51,212 nt of DNA from Acrasis kona (GCA_026419775.2 JAOPGA020000512.1:1-51212), one strand, 5' to 3'; counted from the first letter of the stretch, positions 30,409 to 41,191 are shown. The notes: generated by a model not told the origin, from the letters alone. Translations and numbers: made by a program.

Positions 30409-31269
30409 TCATATCAAGTCAGTTGTGACTATCATATCAAACCGGGTGTCTCTAGCAACGAAGCTGTGTTTAACATTTGGGTGTATCGGCGCAGATTTAT
30501 TTCTTTTAATAATTACTTTCCTAATGGCAACCCTGCTCGCGGCTTCTATTAACTGTGATAACTGATGGTTGTCCCTCTCCACATCTATTATGTCTCTTAA
30601 CATGCTAATGCTTCTTTTTGTGGCTCTTTGTTTACCGTGCTTTTCAAACATTGGATCCAAATAAACGACATGGGGTCTGTTCGGGTCTTCAACGTTTATA
30701 TGATTCAAATAGTTTATTGAGTCGGCATGTATTACAGATGACACATTCCCAAACTGGTGCTTTGCTCTTTCATATCCATCTTTTAGTAGCATGTAAACTA
30801 TCGGATTTCTTTCAACGAGAATCATTTTGAATCCAAATGAAGACAGAACAAAAGAATCTCTTCCCATACCTGCGGTCGCATCTAAAACCCTTGTCTCTGC
30901 CCTCTTCAGATTGTTCACGGTAAATGCTTTGATGAATGGATCCTTTACGGTGTATCCGTATCTTTGATTGTTAACTTGAATTTAACAAGACAGAGTGTAC
31001 TTGATCCTATTGATAATTTCTAAATCATTTATAAAGTCGCATCTAGAAGGTTTCATATTGGTTCCAATACTTTGAAGCGATACTCCGTCTTGCTCTGATG
31101 CGTTCAAAATAAACTTGCATGATGGGGGTTGTGGGTCTTCCATTCCAATTATTGGTATACTACATTGGTTTGCCACATCCAAAACAAAGGATGTGGGAGA
31201 ATAGTGTGTGGTGTTGTTTGTAATTAATCCGTGAGTGACTGCCCTAACGAAGAGACCCTTTGCACTCAT
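30409..31269 (-). CDS. RsmJ-type rRNA guanine-N2 methyltransferase, bacterial family, with intron
   Basis: Two exons, 31269-31001 and 30961-30409. The 39-nt intron (GTACAC...GTTAACAATCAAAG) gives 273 residues. The SAM-binding motif is VLDATAGMGRDSFVLSSFGF, followed by ILVERNPIVYMLLKDGYERA, HADSINYLN, and the catalytic-loop motif VVYLDPMFEKHGKQRATKRS. The tail VIIKRNKSAP...RFDMIV also matches. This is the pattern of RsmJ/YhiQ, the bacterial 16S rRNA m2G1516 methyltransferase, including the D-A-T-A-G-x-G-R-D and Y-L-D-P-M-F signatures. The N-terminus (MSAKGLFVRAVTHGLITNN) could be a mitochondrial presequence, so mitochondrial small-subunit rRNA is the likely substrate. The spliceosomal intron shows the gene is nuclear. 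Confidence 0.88.
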
Positions 31270-31463
31270 CTAATATTGTTACAACGAATTGTTTGTTGAA
31301 TTATTTCACTCGCCATACTTATAGAACACAGACTGAGTACACTGTGATTATACGCTATGGTAGTTGTTACCATTCTACACCTGGCAAATGTATTAGTCTA
31401 CTTATAATAATTAATTTTTAGTTCTTGTCAATTCAACATTAAGAACATTGTAAACGGAACTGA

Positions 31464-33467
31464 ATGTCCTCTGTTCGCATAGAGATAAGGGGTCATGATA
31501 AGCCGAAGACAACAACCGTAATTGTGCAACGCAGTATGGATTCCCTAATAAATGCAGCAAGAAATAAACTTCAACTTGGCAATACTAAAATCGCCAAGAT
31601 ATGGAATGCTGTTGATAAATGTGAGGTAACGGAGGAGGACCTTCCAGACCTTAAACAAGGTGCTGTTCTAATATTCTCAACGAAAAAAGATGCCATATTT
31701 GATGGAAGGTCGAGTAATAAAAAAACGGAGTCTAACGATCCGCCCGTTCAGAAACAATCCGATAAGATAAAGTTGGTAGAGTATACAGACTCAGACTCTG
31801 AAGAAGATGAGAATAATTCTAGTCCGATGACTTCATCCGATACCGACGAGTCTGAAGATGAAAAGCCCTCAAGCAAAGAAACATCAGTTCCTTGTATCGA
31901 GTGTGAAGATCCTGCTTGCATGCGCTGCGAGGATTGTGGTGACGACTTTTGCACAATGTGTTTCAGAACCATACACATGCACGGCACAAGAAGATACCAC
32001 AAAGTGCGTCAATTTGCAGAGGCAAAAGAAAGCCTTAGCTCTTTGTTAGTAACACCCACAAGTAATCTCATTTGCGATCGTGCAAGGTACATTCCACTAC
32101 GTTTAGAACTCGCAGAAAGAAAGTCACTAAGGTTGCTAGAGGGTGTTATCAAAAGCAACGCTTATACCGACCGCGTAGACACAACAAACCATAAAAATGA
32201 GCAAAAGAGGCTATTCGCTCAAATGAAGTGCATACATTCCATCCTATGTGGTCTTGTTGTAGGTAGAGACTACGATAAAGGAAGGGCCATCACAGAGAGC
32301 ACGAACTTTAAGGTATATGAGAAGTTTTATCGAAGAGTATTCGAAATTGGTCGCCGACACAAGATCATGAATCCTGATCGCATGAGAAGCGAATATGGTC
32401 AACTCATGTACATGCTGATGGACGCCGAAACAAAACATGATGATTTGGGTTTTTCATGCATCAATCCCATCGTCACGGTCAAAGAATACCTTACCGAACG
32501 AGGTGCCGACAAGTTGCTAAAGGATGAACACATTGTGGTCGCAACAAGCGAAATACTTTCTATAGGCAAGTCCCAATATGAAGTGCGACACAGCATCAAG
32601 CAAAAGGAAGCAACGGTAAATCACTTGGCAAGAAAGTATTCGAACGAAAAGATTAATGAAGAAGAGATCAAACAATGTATTTATTCCATCAGCGACAATA
32701 ATGCATTCTTGAGGGAGAGCAGAGATTGTTGTGACATTATGATTGATTATCTAAAACATTACTTTTCGCCCACTCGGGTTGAAGATGGATTTTCTTTGGC
32801 CATTAGTGCTGGTGAATCGGGTCATCGCCTTACGCATAATCACGAAAGACAATTTTATTATGTTTTACAATCCTTGACTTTGTGGAGAGAAATTCTTCAC
32901 AACATGTTCATGCTATGGTATTTGTGTGATGTAGATCTTTTACAAACCCGAGTCAACCAATATCAATTAAAAGATACAGGTCAAGGTCAACACAGAGTAC
33001 AACAATGTCCAAGAGTGGCCAAAGCAATGAGGAGCATTTTACACGACGTTCAGGTCAAAGTAGGAGGTGAGAATTGGGTAGGAAGTAGCGTCGTTCATTT
33101 GGGTGATCATAATGTTCCCAACGCCTTCATGTTCATAGATAAGTATGGTCAAATTTCACGTATATTGGGACCCATCGTGACTACATTGAGGAGAGTGGCT
33201 GAATTGGCTGAGAACGAAAACCTCAAGACATACGTTGATGATACATTTGGCGGCATGGATCAGCTCAAGAAACAGATTCTATGTGACTTCTTCAAGAGTG
33301 CATTTGATGGTAGTGGCGCAGATAACTTTTTCGATGCTGGAAGTTGCATTGATGGAAGACTTACCTCCTGCTGGAACTGGTGTCAATCAATCACTCAAAA
33401 GAAGTTTTATTCAGTCTTCTTGCTGACTGGTTTTGTTGGGTTCGATGGTGGGTTCAACCACGCATAA
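31464..33467 (+). CDS. DUF2009 protein with N-terminal ubiquitin-like fold and B-box-like zinc finger
   Basis: Single exon, 667 residues. Residues 1-75 look like a small ubiquitin/doublecortin-like domain (VRIEIRGHDKPKTTTVIVQR, then EEDLPDLKQGAVLIFST). An acidic linker (TDSDSEEDENNSSP) and a Cys/His finger at about 142-182 follow (CIECEDPACMRCEDCGDDFC...H-x-H-G...YHKV), B-box-like. The remaining 460 residues are the conserved DUF2009 domain: MKCIHSILCGLVVGRDYDKG, RVFEIGRRHKIMNPDRMRSE, HERQFYYVLQSLTLWREILH, VGSSVVHLGDHNVPNAFMFI, FFDAGSCIDGRLTSCWNWC, VFLLTGFVGFDGG. The function of DUF2009 is unknown. It is conserved in plants and various protists. The stop is 40 nt from the HSP60 stop. Confidence 0.93.
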   Translation: MSSVRIEIRGHDKPKTTTVIVQRSMDSLINAARNKLQLGNTKIAKIWNAVDKCEVTEEDLPDLKQGAVLIFSTKKDAIFDGRSSNKKTESNDPPVQKQSDKIKLVEYTDSDSEEDENNSSPMTSSDTDESEDEKPSSKETSVPCIECEDPACMRCEDCGDDFCTMCFRTIHMHGTRRYHKVRQFAEAKESLSSLLVTPTSNLICDRARYIPLRLELAERKSLRLLEGVIKSNAYTDRVDTTNHKNEQKRLFAQMKCIHSILCGLVVGRDYDKGRAITESTNFKVYEKFYRRVFEIGRRHKIMNPDRMRSEYGQLMYMLMDAETKHDDLGFSCINPIVTVKEYLTERGADKLLKDEHIVVATSEILSIGKSQYEVRHSIKQKEATVNHLARKYSNEKINEEEIKQCIYSISDNNAFLRESRDCCDIMIDYLKHYFSPTRVEDGFSLAISAGESGHRLTHNHERQFYYVLQSLTLWREILHNMFMLWYLCDVDLLQTRVNQYQLKDTGQGQHRVQQCPRVAKAMRSILHDVQVKVGGENWVGSSVVHLGDHNVPNAFMFIDKYGQISRILGPIVTTLRRVAELAENENLKTYVDDTFGGMDQLKKQILCDFFKSAFDGSGADNFFDAGSCIDGRLTSCWNWCQSITQKKFYSVFLLTGFVGFDGGFNHA

Positions 33468-33507
33468 TAATAAAAACAAATTGAAAATAAATACGGAACA
33501 ATTTTAT

Positions 33508-35208
33508 TTAGAACATTCCTCCTCCTCCGCCTCCACTTGGCATTGGGATATCCTTCTCAATCTTTGGCACGATGCAGTCTGTGGTGGTCATCAACGAGGC
33601 AACGCTTGATGCATCGACGAGTGCTGTTCTTACAACCTTGGTTGGATCAATGATACCAGCTGAGAACATGTTTACAAATTCGTTCTTTTGTGCATCATAT
33701 CCATATGAAGAGTCATTCTTCTCCAAAACTTTCTCTGCAATGATGGCGCCTTCTAGTCCAGCATTCTTTGCGATGGTCTTCAATGGTACGCGGATGGCAT
33801 CTCTGATAATCTTGATGCCGAGTTGTTGTTCGTGGTTGTCTACCTTCAATTCGTCCAATTTTCTTGAAGCGAACACGAGTGCGGATCCACCACCAGCGAC
33901 GATACCTTCCTCAACTGCGGCTCTGGTGGCGCACAAGGCATCGGTGACGCGATCCTTTCTCTCTCCAACTTCGACCTCTGATGCACCTCCAATCTTGAGG
34001 ATGGCAACGCCACCGCTCAACTTGGCCAAACGCTCCTTGAGCTTCTCCTTGGCGAACTCTGATTCGCCTGGTAATTTGAGTTGATCGCGGATCTGCTCGA
34101 CGCGCTCGTCAATGTTTTGTTTTTGTCCACCTCCGCTCAATACGACGGTCTCGTCCTTGCTGACTGTGATCTTCTCTGCCATACCTAACCATGATGATTC
34201 GAATTTATCCAACTTTAATCCCAAGTCTTGTGACACCAAGGTGGCGCCGGTCAAGACTGCAATATCTTGTAGGTTGTTCTTGCGGTGATCTCCGAATCCG
34301 GGTGCCTTGACTGCACATACTCTAACTCCGCTGCGTAATCTGTTGAACACGATGACGCCCAATGCTTCCTCGGCAACGTCCTCTGCAATGATCAAAATTG
34401 GTTTGTTGGAATCGATGCTGTATTGTACAATGGGGATGATTTCGTTCATGTTGCTGATCTTCGCGTCACATACCAAGACTAGTGGCTTTTCAAGGACGGC
34501 CTTTTGTGTCTTGTTGTCTGTGATGAAGTAGGGTGAGATGTAACCACGATCGAATCTCATTCCTTCTACGGTCTCCAAAACGTTCTCTAGGGTGTTTCCA
34601 TCTTCTACGGTGATGACACCTTCCTTTCCGACCTTCTCCATGGCGGTGGCGATCAACTCTCCAATGTCACGATCACCGTTTGCGGAGATTGTGGCGACTT
34701 GCATGATCTCATCGCGGGAGGAGATCTCCTTGGTTTGATCCTTTAAACTCTGTACAACTGTCTTGACTGCTAGATCCATTCCGCGCTTCAAGTCCATTGG
34801 GTTTGATCCAGATGCAACGTATCTGCAACCCTCTTGGAAGATGGCGTTGGTTAGGATGGTGGCGGTGGTAGTACCATCACCAGCGTTATCGTTTGCCTTG
34901 CTTGCTACTTGGCGAACTAGTTGGGCTCCCATGTTCATGTAGGGATCAGAGAACTCGACATGCTTGGCGACAGTGACACCATCTTTGGTGATCTTGGGAG
35001 CACCGTATGATTGTTCCAAAACGACGTTGCGACCCTTTGGACCCAAGGTGGTTGCAACTGCTCTGGCCAATTGCTCAACACCCTTCTTCATTCCATTTCT
35101 GCAGTCAACATTGTACTGGATATCGCGTGAAATCTTGGTCTCCTTTGCGTAGCATCTAGCCAAAAACAATCCACGTGCGGTTTTATTGAGGGTAGTCTTT
35201 GATAACAT
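33508..35208 (-). CDS. HSP60: Mitochondrial chaperonin HSP60
   Basis: Single exon, 566 residues from ATG 35208. The first 23 residues ([21 protein letters not shown]) are a classical mitochondrial presequence. Codons further upstream are open but lack ATG, so this start is preferred. Group I chaperonin motifs: [39 protein letters not shown] (ATP pocket), [16 protein letters not shown] (family signature), and the Gly-rich GGGGGGMF tail. It folds imported proteins in the matrix with HSP10. The upstream 230 bp carry heat-shock-element-like inverted GAA/TTC blocks. The stop codon overlaps a TAAATAAAA tract. Confidence 0.98.
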   Translation of the reverse strand: MLSKTTLNKTARGLFLARCYAKETKISRDIQYNVDCRNGMKKGVEQLARAVATTLGPKGRNVVLEQSYGAPKITKDGVTVAKHVEFSDPYMNMGAQLVRQVASKANDNAGDGTTTATILTNAIFQEGCRYVASGSNPMDLKRGMDLAVKTVVQSLKDQTKEISSRDEIMQVATISANGDRDIGELIATAMEKVGKEGVITVEDGNTLENVLETVEGMRFDRGYISPYFITDNKTQKAVLEKPLVLVCDAKISNMNEIIPIVQYSIDSNKPILIIAEDVAEEALGVIVFNRLRSGVRVCAVKAPGFGDHRKNNLQDIAVLTGATLVSQDLGLKLDKFESSWLGMAEKITVSKDETVVLSGGGQKQNIDERVEQIRDQLKLPGESEFAKEKLKERLAKLSGGVAILKIGGASEVEVGERKDRVTDALCATRAAVEEGIVAGGGSALVFASRKLDELKVDNHEQQLGIKIIRDAIRVPLKTIAKNAGLEGAIIAEKVLEKNDSSYGYDAQKNEFVNMFSAGIIDPTKVVRTALVDASSVASLMTTTDCIVPKIEKDIPMPSGGGGGGMF

Positions 35209-35238
35209 CGCTTGATTTTGTTTCCTTGCAAGAGATCC

Positions 35239-35296
35239 TTCCGGAATGTGAAATTGAGCAAAAATTGACTGGGAACTTCCGGATTTCGATTCCGAA
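35239..35296 (-). promoter_or_regulatory. Heat-shock-element-like cluster upstream of HSP60
   Basis: A perfect inverted HSE dimer TTCCGGAA lies at 35239-35246. A second group, GGAACTTCCGG...TTCGATTCCGAA, lies at 35272-35296. They sit 30-90 nt upstream of the HSP60 ATG, where HSF binding would be expected in a compact promoter. HSF use in this organism is inferred. Confidence 0.5.
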
Positions 35297-35437
35297 TTAC
35301 AAAAATGAGTCACTTTTCTGGTCTCCAATATGAATACAGATGTTGACAATCAATTGGTAGTCTACTAATATTAACTCATGGATTCTGGCTTCTTAATGAA
35401 ACAAATTTGTAAATGAAAATAAACATTTTAATGTGTT

Positions 35438-36160
35438 TTACAGGAAGAAGGCGAAAATTAAGGGGGCTGCAAGGACTAGGATTCCAAATGATAATCGTAG
35501 CGCACTACTTGGTATGTAGTTAGAACCTTCTGTGTATCTAATTTCAATATAAGGTGCTTTTCCATTGGCATTTCTGCTTGATGGGGTTCTGAAGTACCCA
35601 GGGTCAATTGCGATTGCACGAAGACCAAAGTCTGTTGCACCCATGGCATGTAGCTGTTGAATATTGTCAGTAACATCAATGTCTGGTAGAGGTTGATCGG
35701 GAAACATAGCGAATGTACCAAACTCATTTGTAACCTCTAAACTATTTAATACAGCTTTGATTGAGGCTGCATCACTCTCTGACCATGATTGGATAGCTGG
35801 CAAATCACGAATCAAGATCCTAGTGCTGTTGGTGTAAAATCCGATATCGACAGAAACTGCTGGGAACTTAAGAAGTGCCTGAACAATAGAAGGGCTGCGA
35901 ATGTTTTGAAGAGGGTTTAGTGAGAAGGAATACACAGCAATGCTTAAAGGAGCTCCGTAGTTATCCCAATCTGTGCTAGTCTCTACAACAACCTCGTCAT
36001 TCAGTGTTACGGTAAAGTCCGTGACAACAGAATTTGCTCCAAACTTAACGTTTGAAAGCGTAGCTCCCTTTGTCTCTGGTAGCTTAATTATCGTACCTTG
36101 CTGGGCCAATGTGTACGCTGTTATGGCGGCCAATGCCAATACCAATATGTTCAGTCTCAT
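35438..36160 (-). CDS. Putative GPI-anchored surface protein, unknown function
   Basis: 240 residues. The N-terminus is a signal peptide (MRLNILVLALAAITAYTLA, cut before QQGT). The C-terminus is a hydrophobic tail preceded by a small-residue stretch (NYIPSSALRLSFGILVLAAP, then LIFAFFL), the layout of a GPI-attachment signal. The ectodomain is beta-rich with no Cys pairs (VKFGANSVVTDFTVTLNDEV; PAVSVDIGFYTNSTRILIRD; one N-x-S/T at NST). The family is not recognised. It may alternatively be a type I membrane protein with a very short cytosolic tail. Cell-surface location is inferred from both termini. Confidence 0.8.
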   Translation of the reverse strand: MRLNILVLALAAITAYTLAQQGTIIKLPETKGATLSNVKFGANSVVTDFTVTLNDEVVVETSTDWDNYGAPLSIAVYSFSLNPLQNIRSPSIVQALLKFPAVSVDIGFYTNSTRILIRDLPAIQSWSESDAASIKAVLNSLEVTNEFGTFAMFPDQPLPDIDVTDNIQQLHAMGATDFGLRAIAIDPGYFRTPSSRNANGKAPYIEIRYTEGSNYIPSSALRLSFGILVLAAPLIFAFFL

Positions 36161-36421
36161 TGTAGTTTTGTATTTTTTTAGTTCGTTAGTGGCAACTGTC
36201 CTCAGGTATTTACAATGTTAGTTTTATACTTTTAAGGATAGACATGGGCGAAAATAGAATCAAATTATTGCGTTGCGTTATCAATACCCTACAATGTCAA
36301 AAGCTGACTGAGCGGAATTAATATCATGAATTAGTAATCAATTGAAGCTTTATTTACATACGATGGTTTGCCCATCGTTTTAATTTTTGATACAATAGCT
36401 GAATTTTGTATAATCGCTTTA

Positions 36422-37021
36422 CTATGCTTCCGCAACCGAAGTTATCCGCCTTGTCACATGGTTTTTGTTAGAGGAGCTTGTCTTCGAGTTGTTTACAACA
36501 AACTCACCAAGCTCCTTTACTTGATCATATTCGATTGAGTTACTCTGAATTTTGAACAGATTTTTTTCGTATACAAGTAGATCATAAAATAGAACACGGT
36601 TGGGATTTATACTTGACCTTTTTGTCTTGACAAAAATGTAAGAACGGCGTAGGGGCCATTTAAAATGTCGCATTATAAATCCTATAACAACTGCAGGACT
36701 CCGACTAACTCCCATCTGGCAATGAACCAAAACTCCTCCTCTGTTGTATTTATACACCTTGTTCAAAAATTTACACGTCTCATCCAAATGGTCTATAAGC
36801 TTGTCTTCAGGTTTATCTGTTAGAGGAACTCTTTTAGTTCTAATCAAATTCTCTTTATGAAAGATTGGCTGGTCATCTGTAACATTCAAAATGAATCCAA
36901 TATTGTATTTGTGTATTAATAGTTCAGCGCTTGTGGCTGCCGAGTAAACAGAGCCTAGGTAGAGGAACGGCCGGCCATCAGGAAAACGTAGGACCTCAAC
37001 TGCTTCGAACCCATAGGACAT
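36422..37021 (-). CDS. Dual-specificity protein phosphatase
   Basis: 199 residues from ATG 37021. The catalytic P-loop is VHCQMGVSRSPAVVIGF (H-C-x5-R-S). The general-acid Asp is in RVPLTDKPEDKL about 35 residues before. The start LYLGSVYSAATSAELL and the post-loop RSSINPNRVLFYDLLVYEKN match the DUSP fold (P/N-x-x-x-F-x-x-x-L-x-x-Y-E). There is no kinase-interaction domain, so it is an atypical small DUSP. The substrate may be phosphoprotein or another phospho-compound. The last 40 residues are polar. Confidence 0.92.
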   Translation of the reverse strand: MSYGFEAVEVLRFPDGRPFLYLGSVYSAATSAELLIHKYNIGFILNVTDDQPIFHKENLIRTKRVPLTDKPEDKLIDHLDETCKFLNKVYKYNRGGVLVHCQMGVSRSPAVVIGFIMRHFKWPLRRSYIFVKTKRSSINPNRVLFYDLLVYEKNLFKIQSNSIEYDQVKELGEFVVNNSKTSSSNKNHVTRRITSVAEA

Positions 37022-37170
37022 ATTTTTCTTTTAAAATATAGGTATTGAATTAAATATACCATTTACCCTTTCTTTTAGTCTAAGATACTAAGAATAAGAA
37101 AAAGATTCAACTAAAAAAAAAATATTTCCTAATTTATCAAAATTCAGTCAACGCAAATTACAATCACCTG

Positions 37171-38840
37171 ATGCTGAAATATTTTGCCAGACACACAACA
37201 CACACAAAACGCATCACATCAGACTATTTTTCAATAAGAAGCTACGCCCAAAAATATGACGTGTTTAGCGAATCAAACATTTTCTTTAGAGAATTATCTA
37301 AACTGTTTTCTGATAAAAAATATAAAAATGTTATCCATTCAATAAAGAATTCAACACTAGAACCGAATGCCGACATTCTACTATTAATGCTAAATTCACA
37401 AATAGCCGTCAAAGACACTACTGGTTCGCTACAAACACTAAAAGCCCTTCCGCTCGTAAACATGAAACCAAATTTTCCACTATATCAGAAAGTCATTACA
37501 GTACGTACTACACACACCAATTTTGACGCAGAAATAGGTGTTAGTGGAAGAAAAAAGAATGGAGGCAGCTATAAGTCTCCTTGAAGAGTGTTTGAATTCA
37601 GAGGTGGATCTAAGCAAGAATGTTGTACTTGATTTGGCCACTATAGTTATAAGTAACTGCACTGTGGAGGAAAGGGTTTATGATGTGATCAATCTACTTC
37701 AATCCAAGTGCGGCGAAGATTGTCAATATGCCCTTTTAGATGCTGTCAGTCACTTTTACATTAGCAAGAATGATCATGAAAGGGCTCTCGTCGTAATGGA
37801 GAAGGCACATGATAATAATATAATGTTCTCAAGTGAGCGGTACGAACAATTATTCGAATCTGCTTTGAAAAGTAACTTTCTTTCAATCATGTCACTAATC
37901 ATTAATCGTAGTCAATCGAATAGACATTGCCTTTAGTATTTGCCAAAATAACAAAGTAAAGTTCAAAACAGTTCCAACGAACGCCTTATCTCAAAAAGAG
38001 GGAGTGATAGATGATGGATCGTTGATTTTACTTTTAACCGCTTGTTCCAAAAAAGGTGACGTAGAGATGTTTGACAAGGTTGCTTCTCACATTGAGCCCA
38101 ATATGATTTCATCAGAGACCATTTTGTACACAAGATTAATTGCTTTAGCAAATGCTGGTTTGTGGAAAGAATGTCCGGAGTTATTACAAAAGATACATAA
38201 ACATCACACCAAGTCAAAAACAAAAATAAAGTATTCTATGCTGGATCTTTTAAGTAAAAAGTTGGCTGATCAAGGTGTTGAGACCATTGATCGTTTCTAT
38301 TTTATAACTAGTCATGTCACACAACCTCCAAGTGTAAAGATGCTTTCTTATAATATTGTAATAGAGGCTTGTATGTTGATTGGCGACTATGAAAGATGCA
38401 TTTCTACTTTTTCTGACATTACAAATGGCTCTGCCAAAATAAATTTATCTCCTATACTATTTCACTACATCATACGTAGTTGTTGCAGATTGAATGCCAT
38501 CGATAAAGCATACTTCTATATGAATAAAATGATCTCACAGTGTGGGATGATGCCTCTTCCTTCTACATTACGTGAATTTGTGAGATGTCTACCAGAAACA
38601 GAAGCTAAAAAAGAACACATTGAAATTATATTTAATAACATTGACTACGTACGTAGTGTGCTCGAGGGATATGAAATTATTGTGATGGCATCTCACATCC
38701 TGTCAAGGACAACCAACAAGGATTTGTGCGACGTCTGTATGAAAGTGTTAACGGAAGATGAGAAGAGCAAAATTAACATTATCAACCACAGACAGAGCGA
38801 CTTTGGAGCATATTTGTTTTCAAAAGTAAATTCTTTATAA
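37171..38840 (+). CDS. Mitochondrial helical-repeat (PPR-like) protein
   Basis: Three exons: 37171-37500, 37538-37871, 37912-38840. The 37- and 40-nt introns give 530 residues. The N-terminus is rich in Arg/Lys/Ser/Thr without acids (MLKYFARHTTHTKRITSDYF, then SIRSYAQ), a likely mitochondrial presequence. The remainder is a series of helical hairpins of about 35 residues: YEQLFESALKINRIDIAFSI, ILYTRLIALANAGLWKECPE, MLSYNIVIEACMLIGDYERC, LFHYIIRSCCRLNAIDKAYF. These fit pentatricopeptide repeats, which bind organellar RNA. Repeat motifs are degenerate, so a TPR-like solenoid is the alternative. The stop codon is 2 nt from the VPS26C stop. Confidence 0.8.
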
Positions 38841-38842
38841 TT

Positions 38843-39832
38843 TTATTTCCTTGGTCTTCTGTATGTGTGTATTGGGAAGTTTTCTGTAATTTGATGACCA
38901 TTCTCAAATAGTACGATCAAGTTGGCTTCAAACTCAACCTTAAAGTTGTTACCCATCAGGAACGGCGATGTGAAAAGTCTTGGAAGGACCATGTATATAG
39001 GAATGTTCACATTCTTGATTGGATTACCTTCCACTATTTGGAGATTTTGAATTTCGGTGGCCTCCTTGATGGAGCTTCCTCCTTCCGCAACACTACAGGT
39101 TTCTACTCTTACCAATTGCAACTCTATACTTTTGATTAATACCGCTGTGCTTTCTACTTTAAGTTCGCCCTCGAAAGGCTCACTCAAATCACATCTCGTT
39201 GTCGACAAACGTCCACTGATTTTGTACTCAGGAACGGATGTTATGAGATTCCTCTTGACGTTTTGTAAACTGCTAGGGGACATAACAAATTCCCTCGGCT
39301 CTTTTTTTAGTTCCATTCCTTGCTCGTAACCTTGTCCTGGATTATGAACTACAAACTCGGCAAATTTCTTGATGTCACGAGTGAATATTCCCATCTTCAT
39401 GTCGACGTTGATTTTGTATCGCACAGATAAATAAACACCGTGGTATGTTTCGTAAAGTTGATTTTTGAGAACAAACTCGAAGGGTATTTCAGTAACTCCT
39501 TCAGGGATTTTACCTGCAGGTGCTAAATCAGTGACAAATTCAATGAGTTTGATCGGTTTGAAGGAGTTCATGACAACATCAAATACATTCATATTACTAG
39601 AACCCGTGTATTGAAAAGCTACTCTTTTAGGTGTTATATAATCAAGTATTCTAATTCTTACTCTCCATCCGCCTGAAGTTTTAATCCACCGTGTTTTGTT
39701 TCGCTCTTAGACGTAAGCCTGACTACTCCACGTACTTTTTCCTAGGGTTCTCAGTTAATTGTGGTATACAGCAAAACATACTCCAGGAAAGAAAGTTCTG
39801 TCAGCCTTCTTTATCACGATGTCCAGATTCAT
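38843..39832 (-). CDS. VPS26C: VPS26C (DSCR3), retriever complex subunit
   Basis: Three exons: 39832-39782 (17 codons), 39741-39662, 39623-38843. The 40- and 38-nt introns give 303 residues (human protein 297). The start MNLDIVIKKADRTFFPGEKV matches the family's opening strand. The arrestin-like fold is visible throughout: EIPFEFVLKNQLYETYHGVY, SIELQLVRVETCSVAEGG, KEATEIQNLQIVEGNP, IYMVLPRLFTSPF, NFKVEFEANLIVLFENGHQI, TENFPIH. VPS26C works with VPS35L and VPS29 in retriever to recycle cargo from endosomes. The tiny first exon would be missed by simple ORF calling. The TAA stop lies within AAATAAAAT. Confidence 0.95.
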
Positions 39833-40211
39833 TGCAATTTGTGTGTTGTAAAGTGTCAACCATGCACGTCATGAACAAAGTTCACTCAATCTCAGCATAT
39901 CAAAATAACTTTAGGGTAGATTCTCGATTACATTATGGACATACAACATTCTAAAGTAGGTACGAGGGATAACAGACAAATAAACACATAAAAGATATTA
40001 ATTTTGGATATTATCAAAAAGACCTGGTACAGATAATGTCAAACGGATGATTGATTGCAGCGCTGTGCGTAAATATGGCATACTCGGATCGAGATTCCAG
40101 ACGTTAAAATATAACAAGCAGTATTATAAAATTAAAAGAAAGTATCTTTATACTTGGATTTGCTGTCTTTGCCGTGAAAAGTAAGATCAATTATTTTGTG
40201 CACCTAATTTA
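39833..40211. other. Intergenic, no gene seen
   Basis: 380 bases between the VPS26C start and the 3' end of the next minus-strand gene. No ORF, RNA gene or repeat of note was seen. It presumably includes the VPS26C promoter. Confidence 0.4.
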
Positions 40212-41191
40212 CTAGTATTTTGTCTTTCTTTTGTCTTCGTAGTCGATGACATCCTGAATTGACCTATAGATTTCTGAGATGTGTTGTAACATTCGCTTCT
40301 CCTCGTCCCTCACCAACTCAATAGTATTTTTGGTACTTCTAGACTCCTCTGCTAATTTTCCTTGATATACCTTTATGGTTTCGGTCAAATCAGCTTCTGC
40401 AACCACCTTCTCTTCTTTTTCAATATCACCACCTTTTATGTAGTATTCTTTAGATGGACCGAAATCTTGTTCAAACATCCAGGCGCAGGAATTCAAAGCA
40501 TTTACTAAGTCCCTTTTTAGTGCGTCAGACTTTGTCGATGCTTCCCTCCATGCTTCTAACGTTTTTTTATAGGATTCAGTGTTGCCTTGATGTGATTTGA
40601 AGTACTTGGAGGACTCCTCAGAAGCGGATCCAATACAGTATGCAATAGCCTCTTTACCAGCAACTCTCAAGTCGATAACAGAGACGGAGCAGAAGAAGCA
40701 GATGCCGTTTTGAACATGCAGAGTTACACCTTCTGACTCTAGGGTGTATGAATACAACTTGTAGTCTAATCTAACAATAGCGTTATGTAGCAGCATAACC
40801 TTGTAGTTGATGTCCTCCTTGGATCCTCCAGATGAGTTTCCAAGCACAGTTCGTAATGCTACACCTGCTAATCCTCTCAGGGAGGACAAGAATGAACCAG
40901 AGAACAAATCCTAGTCAAGTTAGTCAACGAATTGTAATAAAGTAGACATACGTCCAAAACTTTGTCTAGAGCAGGGCTTGGCTTGTCGCTTACATTAACA
41001 GAAGAGTACCTCTTCTTCTCAATAACGTATTTGATGGGAATGGTACCGTCTTTTTGTGAACTCTGTGTCACTTCACTTTCATAAAGGTCCAATTTGTTCT
41101 TCAGTATCTCCTCCAACATTTTGATTTCATTCTTCACCTTCTCCTCTGATTTTTCTTGAGCCTCTTTGATTGTACTAATTGCCGTACCCAT
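40212..41191 (-). CDS. Putatively N-myristoylated protein of unknown function
   Basis: Two exons, 41191-40952 and 40910-40212. The 41-nt intron ends GACTAACTTGACTAG, and the product is 312 residues. The N-terminus MGTAISTIKEAQ fits an N-myristoylation signal (Gly2, Ser6). A coiled coil follows (EAQEKSEEKVKNEIKMLEEI), then a Gly/Leu-rich patch at the exon junction (LFSGSFLSSLRGLAGVALRT) and a mixed globular part (YKLYSYTLESEGVTLHVQNG; CFFCSVSVIDLRVAGKEAIA). A charged helical tail ends KRKTKY. I do not recognise the family. A membrane-peripheral cytoplasmic protein is the most the sequence supports. An in-frame start further upstream is possible but would lose the myristoylation signal. Confidence 0.75.

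Noticed and set aside
30253-30552. 99-codon plus ORF overlapping the RsmJ-like gene
   Set aside because: Mostly antisense to a conserved methyltransferase domain.
33572-34084. 170-codon plus ORF within HSP60
   Set aside because: Antisense shadow of HSP60 caused by low stop density in biased codons.
35209-35349. N-terminal extension of HSP60 to 35349
   Set aside because: There is no ATG there, and the ATG at 35208 starts a textbook mitochondrial presequence. The extension covers the promoter-like HSE cluster.
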